A DNA stretch of 64,000 bases from Leishmania martiniquensis (lineage: Eukaryota > Euglenozoa > Kinetoplastea > Trypanosomatida > Trypanosomatidae): contig NC_090170.1 of NCBI RefSeq assembly GCF_017916325.1, positions 61,001-125,000 on the forward strand, given 5' to 3'. A program made the translations under genes and the position numbers. The notes under the pieces were generated by a model. It ran no database searches. It saw nothing but the letters and a program-made list of their open reading frames with translations, and was not told the origin of the DNA. Shown piece after piece: positions 21,001 to 27,475 of the stretch; the stretch's first letter is position 1; each line of letters starts with the position of its first letter.

Positions 21001-22491
21001 CAGATTGCCGGTATCGTTCAGAGAGAGGCACAAAAACAGCAGCGAGACAATCTTGCCCAAATCTCAATGCTGCGTTCTCGTATTCGCCGTCTTGAGAAGG
21101 ATGCCACAGAGGCGGAGGAGCAGCTAAAAGGTGAGCGAGAGGCGTCACGTCACCTGCGCATGCAGCTACGCCAACTCCGTGAGGAGCAGGATCGAAAGGA
21201 TGTAGAACATGCTGCACAGCTGAAGTCCATGTACCATCAACGAGTAAGCACTGAAGCGTTACTGAGCGCGCGTCCTGCGGCAGGAGAAACGCCGACGTCT
21301 GTAGCGCCCGCACCCCTTGCTGGAGAGGATAAGCGAGTGGGCATGCACGACACGGAGTGGGCACTGCGAGAGCAGGTGTCGGCTCTCGAGTCGAGGGTGC
21401 GCCGATACGAGCAGGAGCTCGACGAAGTCAAGGGGGCTCGGACAGCGGCTGCCAGCGCTGTCAACCCTGCACATCTGCCCTCCCCTGCGAACGTGCGAGA
21501 ACACGTCGAGGAAGTTCGACGACTGGAGGGCGTCATCGACAGTCTGCGTCGCCGCCTGGCGGTGGACGTTCCGGCCAGAGAGCGTGAGCTGCAGCAACGC
21601 TTGGAACATGCGAGGAGTGTGCAGCACCTCATGGCAACCGACCTTGCCTCTCTACGGGGCATCCCGGTGAGTGAAGTCGAGTCTATCTATGGTGCCGCCT
21701 TCACAAGAACTCAGCAGACAACGGACGAGTTGAAGATGGAGTTGCTGCGAAAGAGTAATGAGCTTCTTGACCTTCGTTTCATTGTGGAAACCCTGGAACT
21801 GCAGCTGAGCCGCGCGCAACGTCATCTTGGTGATGTTCTTGCCGCGGACGCTGCCGCTGGACATCAACAACAGGCGCATGTCGCTGAGGGGCCAGGCGCC
21901 GAAACACTTACCAATGTGATAGACAATCTCAAGTTGGTAATTGCGAAGTTGCAGAGCGAGAACGCCGAGCTCCGCTCAGCACAAGCGCAGTCAGCCCGCT
22001 ATGCTCGTCAATCACGAGAACTGCGTGAGTTGCAGAAGCGGGAACGTAGTTTGCAGGCTCAGCTCCAAGATCTGTCGCGGCAGCTGGTGAGCATGCGTGC
22101 TTCTTCCAGGGGTGACGGCGGCTCCTCCGAGTCGAACGCGGAGCTTCATCGTCGCCTCGCGACGGAGCGGGCCGCGGTCGAGCAGTACGAGGCGGAGCTT
22201 AACAGCCTCCGTCTTCGACTTTCCAACGCTGATCGTCGGGTTGTCCGCCCACTGGATCCGGCTTGCGATGCAACGGAAGCGAAGACGGTCACCCCCGCAG
22301 CGCACTCCACCGTGCCTCCGCCACTACCAATCTCTCGCTTCTCCCATCAGGAACAGCATCGTGGAACAGAGATGAGATCGCTGGCTGAACCGCCGCAGCG
22401 CCGTTTGAGCTCCGCTAGATCGAGCGAAGCCGATCCCACGATTGCTGACCAAACCGCACCTCCTCGACTTCGCCACCGGGACGAACTGTAA
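15088..22491 (+). CDS. CEP290: CEP290-like ciliary transition-zone coiled-coil protein
   Basis: A 2467-aa protein, coiled coil from about residue 90 to the end, against 2479 aa for human CEP290. Several landmarks match recalled CEP290 in the right order. Residues about 471-525 hold LCKRVGVTEEEI followed by EEVEWLERERRHW, like CEP290's RVGLEPKTM plus ESLEEERLDLKK. Around residue 1207, GSLSPHQAEIMDRRF matches GALPLAQQEKF. Near 2190, GIPVSEVESIYG followed by DELKMELLRKSNELL matches GMTVDQVLGI plus the ELKKRN segment. Near 2280, LKLVIAKLQSENAEL matches MKKVVEKVQRENEQL. CEP290 builds the Y-links of the transition zone at the flagellum base. Two ATGs (15088, 15091) are equally likely starts. The C-terminal 80 residues are disordered. 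A generic coiled-coil match remains possible but is less likely given collinearity and length. Confidence 0.78.
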   Translation: MMPSALEDAGPPSMDDASAMWDQIQRMPFRQLQEASDFVYIRKVMTLVTRYVFLESDPNMCDPQYTMSIAKLLKTVSAKCLTEFEHLSQKAEATAAEISNLRTALKVQLSSKEEEIGKLHDLLHNASEEGTSQNVAVGLPNAAELGRLRTENDELSLQVRSLTRRNEELKQVLASRNEEKIHINESYDKAQLEYRHLASKYKRLTDRFAKTEDILEELRRKERGTMQSTHDELDRLRQKVESLQQENFALVQSRDRAEDLCEKREAEALRDMMELRRLTKDLVDEERAKNQSLRDEFVSMKQEANAHVEQLMHQHEADLREKKEEIALLRRQLEKATAQQNSHFERDSSISAASSLASSSATYDAPDASNMDAKVRAVPSEEQRRLERENDDLHAEVEQLELRIDALDEENRRLTLLVKNYENGNEGLYRLRQDLADHTRTVEVLQAENAQLRERLNGMEDSVTFNAALRALCKRVGVTEEEINSLRPQNAASYSEMDTLKEELSLLKEEVEWLERERRHWMNKVRLQPLMDTKLRFELGLSSEQLRQLDKLVDQMKAGAVIVEDNDESYKDKYFKELQARRRDAEQFNTFVKDRINDALKNAFVDVSAPDTAAAVSALREHIDVITSSSTTEAGAQAQEKIERLTSRLEELEQSESVRVEEIARLREQVVASTAEKEVICRERDQYRDAIFGAAGIGAAQAEAGACTGARALGDVGESHTWSTSNAKWLRVADTLREQLRVKDTLIDSLSKELAVAREKLETSRASDAEQHRKAELEKKADASFQDQIKALTELNEELTERCGALTKTNRDLEDALERLDRGTTKELLLKVVLLRRREATLLQRLRRALTTQEESTAAVRRVESQVKNTLERLREVLEGTGPMADAVLPRSSAGCSMEGEMLSFLDYAVRHLLQGRMFREDSRFLLHLRQVYQGMEANQEALELRLDAKRLRHELTEKQAEMDELSAEVAGLRAAAAAAAEGAKVNQSAEYTAAALAKSEAEAATYKQKYSLAVKRLETREKEVAQLESDIDTARLEAIEVRDHIRNILSESADPQMTPSASPPRAKVSATELARLEKEVARLKTVNLGLLHHTMDLQSQTKSLEIELEAKQQEIALLKSSADSQVVTSFVSAAIREHAALRRQSELALIQAKRLKMQLAATEANYHVVSNEATVYKMGAYRLYRKYVEQVVSVVDYLRCVQRSSKGSLSPHQAEIMDRRFRKAVSDLSECFGRGKILAMQLSDAQNTVTTLEHQLSLLQMEDDHAKRDVIDARLQEARSRAREHDRLMTECQEEKQFLQAKLNRAEATNKDLNAEVARLEFGCMIVPPLDAELLATLMQLKESVFDKAVAPSLTIKSPLPAASSELGAGGAEDSDLAIREYKNTVMRQAELQQQCATLERKVADVDAEHRRAENVVAQLREEVQQAWERAAFLQRQLEEERQKGSQREARLLRAHETQLEVARRATEHNVQCLQEMVQKKEQLISSLQEQLSAERRKGVEHGLDEAVRLERLHEHMFRENTAMVERFKSAIETIGDSVQHATDGTALHLTLGASSGVQEQVQALTAETVRLRRELKEARATSIVLESQLEQQVQQQLSAHALPTSAAATPEHSTDALMSIIRNQTAMVESLRQREMQLTAELQREKEQRGAMERQLSDAQVQNAEQGGMLQLLSQVTSACGVPDAPLVCELRAQNAALDQELRVLRQTLEEERAHARRFQMDAAEWKAHLDALQAELSAQQVEVERAQHLAALNEGLRTDLNTVKEQNDKLMVAATILKQKLMDEAHRSGESARLHQQEIALAQRMGTIQQESASHMKVLDHRIRAIQKELNERVEKEKAMLEKNTESQRLVYQLHQQLRAKDRELASLQEQLRQCKSNLPVRSQECSSAAAPGLQSRGTQVLSTREDPPPQGGKENTIGGIEAAVVADAPATSRPPPPASTGHAPASASAAARSMLTPISSHDALLQPQIAGIVQREAQKQQRDNLAQISMLRSRIRRLEKDATEAEEQLKGEREASRHLRMQLRQLREEQDRKDVEHAAQLKSMYHQRVSTEALLSARPAAGETPTSVAPAPLAGEDKRVGMHDTEWALREQVSALESRVRRYEQELDEVKGARTAAASAVNPAHLPSPANVREHVEEVRRLEGVIDSLRRRLAVDVPARERELQQRLEHARSVQHLMATDLASLRGIPVSEVESIYGAAFTRTQQTTDELKMELLRKSNELLDLRFIVETLELQLSRAQRHLGDVLAADAAAGHQQQAHVAEGPGAETLTNVIDNLKLVIAKLQSENAELRSAQAQSARYARQSRELRELQKRERSLQAQLQDLSRQLVSMRASSRGDGGSSESNAELHRRLATERAAVEQYEAELNSLRLRLSNADRRVVRPLDPACDATEAKTVTPAAHSTVPPPLPISRFSHQEQHRGTEMRSLAEPPQRRLSSARSSEADPTIADQTAPPRLRHRDEL

Positions 22492-23088
22492 TCGGGCCTT
22501 GATGTGTTGGTGGCAAGGCAAGGTGCGTTTACACTCGCCAAAATGAAGCTGAGGTGCACATGGGGGCAGACAAGCACAAGCACGAGCTACTCGGCTACCA
22601 TATGCACAAGAGCTATAGACAAGGCCGTGCCGAAGATCCACGTGTCAGAAGCCGATCCCCTCTTCTTTGCACATACGCACACACATACGTGATGTGGGTC
22701 GTTTGGTGAGGTGATGCCGCTGTGCCCTTTCTTCCTTTACCTTTTTCCCTGCTTGATTGCATCAGCTCCATCTCTCTTTCATGCCTTTCCGGCTGCAGCC
22801 GCACAACTGCACTGTAAGCGTCGCGTTTTCGCAAGCTCACGAAAGCAAATCAGATCGGCATGACAAGCTGCTTGATATGAAGGGTCCCGGCAAAACGGGT
22901 GCTCTCAGCGCAGTGTCAATCGTTGCAGCACAGAAGCCCTGAACATACTGGAGACATCATCAGTCGACGCTGTGCACGTTTTCGCTGGGGGTACCACACT
23001 CGTGGTCCGTTGAGCAGGGTACCTCGAAATCCTGTGTAGGCAATGCGCATGCTTGTGGTGCTGGTGCTTCAGCTACCTCGCTCTTTCA
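22492..23088. other. Intergenic spacer
   Basis: About 600 bp with pyrimidine-rich and CA-repeat stretches (CA repeats near 22675-22688). No gene seen. Confidence 0.55.
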
Positions 23089-23655
23089 ATGCATCTTTAT
23101 CCTCTTCTATGCCCTCCTCTTCACCGAGTTAAGTGTGCGTGGGCGCGTCAGTTTGTCTGCGTATGCGCGCACGTTGGTTTCCGCGAGGGTATTACTGCGG
23201 CGATTACTGAATACTTCTGGCTGCTTCTCCCCGTGGCATTTGGTTTCCATCTGGGCTGTCAGAAGGCCTCAGAAGCAGCTACACCGTCAACTACAACTCC
23301 TCCACCCTCCATAGCACGCACGGCTTCTCTGCTATTCTTGGTTTCTTTTCTTGCTGTGCTGCTCTTCTTGTCCGCCGTGCATCGGTACCTCTGGCTCCAC
23401 ATCCTGCAGCTAGAAAAGGAATCGAAGTCGCCAATGAGCGCCCTATTTGACTTCGAGACGGTCTTGTATGTGCTGCTCCTGATTGTGTGCACCGCTACGT
23501 ACCTTAGGCAGTTTAGGCCGACACTGTACCACCGTGATAGCTTAGAGCTCTACAAGAAGTTTCTCTACAAGTGCAGCGTCGTGGGCGATCGCCTCTCTCC
23601 GTGGGTCTCCATCTGCTGCCTCGTCTTGGCTTTTCGCATCGTTTTTGTGTATTGA
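23089..23655 (+). CDS. Small multi-pass membrane protein, unknown function
   Basis: Up to 188 aa. Predicted membrane helices are FWLLLPVAFGF (about residues 43-60), LLFLVSFLAVLLFLSAV (about 82-102), VLYVLLLIVCTATYL (about 125-143) and a C-terminal hydrophobic stretch ending RIVFVY. Loops are basic. No family was recognised. The first ATG in frame is used, but the first 30 or so residues are Cys- and Leu-rich and could be untranslated, so a later start is possible. The evidence is an intact frame on the cluster strand with consistent helix spacing and a normal gap to the next gene. Confidence 0.6.
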   Translation: MHLYPLLCPPLHRVKCAWARQFVCVCAHVGFREGITAAITEYFWLLLPVAFGFHLGCQKASEAATPSTTTPPPSIARTASLLFLVSFLAVLLFLSAVHRYLWLHILQLEKESKSPMSALFDFETVLYVLLLIVCTATYLRQFRPTLYHRDSLELYKKFLYKCSVVGDRLSPWVSICCLVLAFRIVFVY

Positions 23656-24600
23656 GAGGAAAAGACTGCACAAAGCACAGAGAAAGAAAGCAAACACAAT
23701 AACGGAAGTCAGGTGATGCTCAGGTGTGAGGGAGGGGGCGTCACTGCTGGGTGCTTCCAGTATTCGGTAGAGGATGCTGACAGGGACGGTGCCCATGTCG
23801 CTGGCGCACCATGTTCACAGTCCACTGTCCACTTGAAACCTGTTTATTCACCTATGGAGGAGATCGTGGTTGCCTTGATCGGCATGGGCGCATTCACTTT
23901 CCAAAAAAGCCCTCTCGCTCGAAGTACCCCTCCCCCCTCCTGCTTCTCTCCGTCATTGGTACTCCCGCCGCCGCAGACGTCTGCCTCTATCAGCTTCGCT
24001 AGCGGAACGGTCTTGAGGTGTTGTTCTGTACAAACACGTGCACACGTTTCCTCATAGGAAGCCTAGGCAGCGTTGCCATCCCTCTATGGTGGCTCATCTC
24101 ACGCACTTGCATTCAGCGCGTGCGTCTTGGCAGCTCTTTCCCCCTCAAAAAAGTCGCATCAACTGCGCACTCCCAACCCGGTCAAGGAGACCTCTGCCAC
24201 GCGCCACATTCCACAGCAAACTTAAAAACAGAAGGGAAAAAGAAACGCCACGAGCCATCACGTTTGGTGTGCATCAGACGTTATTTTTCACTTTTGTTGC
24301 GTTCGTGGCGCACTTTTTGCCGAAGTGTCGACTTCCCTCTTGGTTGCGTATCGCGCTCTGTGGCCTCTCTTAACTCTGGCGAGTCTCTCCTCCTCAAGAC
24401 GCCAACCTCGCTGATTATTTGCCTAGAATCGAAGGTGCATCAGAACCACACCTTGAGATCTGTCTCTCTCAGTTGAGTAGTGGCAGAAGTGGCGAGCCAC
24501 CTCTTTGTTTTGCTCTCTGCCTGTGCGCGCAGCTCTTCGTGTTGCCCGTACTCTCAGTGTATTCTGCTTTCACATTTTTGCCCGTTGCGTGAGAGGCGAC
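23656..24600. other. Intergenic spacer
   Basis: About 945 bp, pyrimidine-rich, with T tracts close to the NDUFA5-like gene that could drive its trans-splicing. No gene or RNA recognised. Confidence 0.5.
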
Positions 24601-25392
24601 ATGCTCTCTTCACGATTTCTGCTAGGTGCCTTCTGTAGCACCACGCCCCTTCTCACCATCAGCGATGAATACATCCCCCGCGCCTTTCCGGTCAAGTCGA
24701 CCACCGGCCTCGCCGGTGTAGCTGTGGAGCCGCTGTGGAAGCCGAAGCTGCTTGCTGCCGCCTCGGAGCTGCAGGCTTTCCTCCACACGTCCGACATTCC
24801 ACCGGAATCCACGTATTATAACGTTACCATGACCTTAGTGAAGCGCATCAACTACGGTATCAAAGAGTGCCAGGATGACTGGTGCACGTTAGAAAAAAAG
24901 TTTTTCTGGGGCTGGCCAGTGGAGTACATCCTGCAGGTGACGTGGCGTGAGCTAGAGACGGCGCAGAAGTGGAACGAGTGGCGCTTTTGGGAGCTGGACC
25001 CTGAGCAGGTGAAGCGTGTAGCCCGTGAGGATCAGGGCATAGGCAAGGAGGGCTTAGGCTACAACACTCCTTGGGAACAAGTCGTGAGGGAAGACTTTGA
25101 CAAGCGCAAGAAAGCCCTCACACAGGAGGAGATGGCAGAGCTCAAGCGCATGGATACAGAGAGGATGGCGCGCGAGACGGCGGCGTACAAAGAGCGTAAG
25201 GACCGCATCCGTGACGACTTGGAAAAGGCGCGTGGCGAGATGCTCAAGAAGTTCTTGAATAAACGGTACGCCGTCGACAAGGATCTGATGAGGATGCAGC
25301 CAGGCAGGAGTTACTCGGGCAAGAGCGCCGACGACATTATTGGCGAACTTCGCGCTGCCGTGAAGCAGACCCCTCCTCCTCCACACAAGTAA
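24601..25392 (+). CDS. NDUFA5: NADH:ubiquinone oxidoreductase (complex I) subunit NDUFA5-like
   Basis: A 263-aa protein. The N-terminus (MLSSRFLLGAFCST) is a plausible mitochondrial presequence. The family signature TTGLAGVAV is at residues 34-42, followed by the helical segment with LQAFLHTSDIPPESTYY. The closing motif, TWRELETAQKWNEWRFWEL (ending near residue 132), matches the ELxLxxxMxEWKxWE pattern of NDUFA5/B13. NDUFA5 is an accessory subunit of the peripheral arm near the Q module. A charged helical extension of about 130 residues after the domain, absent from the roughly 116-aa animal protein, ends in PPPPHK. The first ATG is used. Confidence 0.85.
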   Translation: MLSSRFLLGAFCSTTPLLTISDEYIPRAFPVKSTTGLAGVAVEPLWKPKLLAAASELQAFLHTSDIPPESTYYNVTMTLVKRINYGIKECQDDWCTLEKKFFWGWPVEYILQVTWRELETAQKWNEWRFWELDPEQVKRVAREDQGIGKEGLGYNTPWEQVVREDFDKRKKALTQEEMAELKRMDTERMARETAAYKERKDRIRDDLEKARGEMLKKFLNKRYAVDKDLMRMQPGRSYSGKSADDIIGELRAAVKQTPPPPHK

Positions 25393-26368
25393 GCGCCCTC
25401 GGGCCGAGGTGAGGAAGAGAGGCCGCTGCTGAATATGGCTCGGACGTGTACCTGAAGGGCCATGGAGCATTCAAGGGCCGCCTTGCTGCCCATATTGCTC
25501 TGAGGAAGGTGAAGAATGTGAAATATGGTTGTCGCGCCATGGCATCTGCGTATCGCGTGCGGGCGCCGTGCGTTAGCCTCTTTTGGGCATGTATGCGTTC
25601 GCGCTCTTGTTTCCTGCATCCATCGTTTTCTTCTCGTCTGTGTGTGTGCGCACGTTTTGGTTCGTGTATACGCGTCCTTTTTGCTCGGTACTCGATATTC
25701 TGTGCGGCGGCGCTGTCCCTTGTGAAAATGATGACGAATCTCATCCAAATCAGACTTCGCAGCTCTGATCCGGTTTTGCCGATATACGCGAGTAGGCCCA
25801 CACACTTGTGGACACCTCGCCCGACCACTGAGAGGTGAGGAGAGGAGAAAAGGGGATTCATCCGCCGGCGTCGCTGCCGCTGCTTTGCTGTGGGCCACTT
25901 CCAGCGCCGCACATCTCGCGGAAACGCGGAGAAGGGAGGGGACCGATCTCCTCCAGCGGCAAGAAAGCGGAGGAGCGACGCTTTTTGCCCTTTTCGTTGT
26001 ATGTTAGTTTGCCATGCCCGCCGCTCCTCGCTGTCGCCCTTCCCTTTTTTGCATGAGCTGGGTTCACTGTTGTAGGGAGACACGAACACACCAAACACCA
26101 TCAAAAATACATGCCGTGCACACTTTTACGTTCAGAGTCTCGCACCTTTACATAGAGTACTGCCTCCTACTTTGCTCATACCACAGACGCGTTGAACGGC
26201 CTAGTACTCGCAGCCCCATCAAAAACACACCTCGCGAACGCCGTAAGCGCCTCGACACCACTCACCAGAAATCAATACACAAGACGCCACATCTTTTTTC
26301 TACTTTTTTTTGTTCTCGCTGGCACACAAACACAAACTCCCTTTATTCTTTCTCGAACACACCACGCG
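25393..26368. other. Intergenic spacer
   Basis: About 980 bp. The last 100 bp hold strong T tracts (26288-26312) immediately before the CCCH/J-like gene. Long frames on the minus strand (25311-26104) are basic and Arg-rich, as expected from antisense of pyrimidine-rich spacer, and are not called. Confidence 0.5.
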
Positions 26369-27475
26369 ATGTCTTTCTCCATACACGCGAGGGCGTTTGT
26401 TCCTTCGGCGGCAGCCTACTCGCCGTCTGGATCGAAGGAGCAGACTGCTGAAACAACTGGCGAAAAGAGCTGTGTGTGCATGACCTTCTACGAGAACGGC
26501 AGTTGCCCGTATGATCCTCATTGCGAACGTGCCCATCGCTTTCATGAGCTGAGTACAGAGGCCCAAACGAAGCTACTCGGGAGCGTGCCAGCGGAGTGCA
26601 TCCCGGCACACTTCTTCGGCGTGTGCCGGCTACGAGATGAGATGCCGAGTGCCCTAGGTTCCGCGCTAACAAAAACATCGGCGACGGCTGTCGGCCGGCC
26701 TAGCCCCGTCGAGAGCGGCGAGGCACACCACACTGTCTCCACGCGTCGCCGCCCTCCGGGAAAGGATCGCCAGCTGGTGGTGTCACACATTGGACCACAG
26801 CTGCCGCCGCTTGACGCCGCCTCTCTCTCCAGTCGCACCTCTAGCAGCGCCGAGTGTCTCCATGTAGGCGGTACGCGCCTGTCCAAGGGCTTGCTGTCTC
26901 CCACCGCTGCTGCTTTTGCTGCTGGCACTACGACGACGACCACTGCCGACGGTGCGGCCTTCAAGATGCATCTACCGCTGAGATGCCGCTATCCGCATGG
27001 CTCGATTCCAGGCACCTACTACGACGTGCTGGCGCTCCCTCGTGACGCCCTGCAGGGTGACATCATCGCGAAGTACCGTGCATGGCAGAAGGACGGCTTC
27101 AAGCGCATGCGTCAAGTGGATCCTGCCGGGGCGGAAGCGGTGGACCGCATGATCGTGGAGGCACGCAATGTGCTAGGCAACCCCACATTGCGGGCCGCCT
27201 ACGATGAGCAGCTGCCCGCTGCGCCGCTGAAGCAGCAACCGTGGGCTTCCGCCTCCTGTGGCGCCGGTTTGACGAGTGCTAGTACGAGTCCGAGCAAGTA
27301 CCACACTCAAGGACAATCTTCCACGACGTCCTCCCTTTCCGAGACGCACTTCAAGCTGGCTGAATCGCACAAGCACCTGGGCGACAGCAGCAGCAACTCC
27401 AGCATCTACCACGCTGACCATGCGGCACCTATGGTGACTCTTTCCACTCTGCATCATGGAGAGAGCATTTGGTAG
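26369..27475 (+). CDS. CCCH zinc-finger protein with a J-like domain lacking HPD
   Basis: A 368-aa protein. Residues 37-56 form a canonical CCCH finger, C37-x8-C46-x5-C52-x3-H56, the spacing used by tristetraprolin-type RNA-binding proteins. A Ser/Pro/Thr-rich linker follows. Residues about 212-285 look like a J domain: YYDVLALPRDA as helix I, a basic helix II (IIAKYRAWQKDGF), then a helix with VLGNPTLRAAYDEQL typical of helices III-IV. The HPD tripeptide needed to stimulate Hsp70 is absent. The C-terminal 80 residues are Ser/Thr-rich and disordered. The frame is open upstream but has no earlier ATG, so 26369 is the start. A role in mRNA regulation is suggested by the finger only. Confidence 0.85.
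   Translation: MSFSIHARAFVPSAAAYSPSGSKEQTAETTGEKSCVCMTFYENGSCPYDPHCERAHRFHELSTEAQTKLLGSVPAECIPAHFFGVCRLRDEMPSALGSALTKTSATAVGRPSPVESGEAHHTVSTRRRPPGKDRQLVVSHIGPQLPPLDAASLSSRTSSSAECLHVGGTRLSKGLLSPTAAAFAAGTTTTTTADGAAFKMHLPLRCRYPHGSIPGTYYDVLALPRDALQGDIIAKYRAWQKDGFKRMRQVDPAGAEAVDRMIVEARNVLGNPTLRAAYDEQLPAAPLKQQPWASASCGAGLTSASTSPSKYHTQGQSSTTSSLSETHFKLAESHKHLGDSSSNSSIYHADHAAPMVTLSTLHHGESIW

Noticed and set aside
25311..26104. Minus-strand frames of 195 and 255 codons
   Set aside because: Antisense of pyrimidine-rich spacer giving Arg/Lys-rich composition, on the opposite strand to the cluster; partly overlaps the NDUFA5 3' end.
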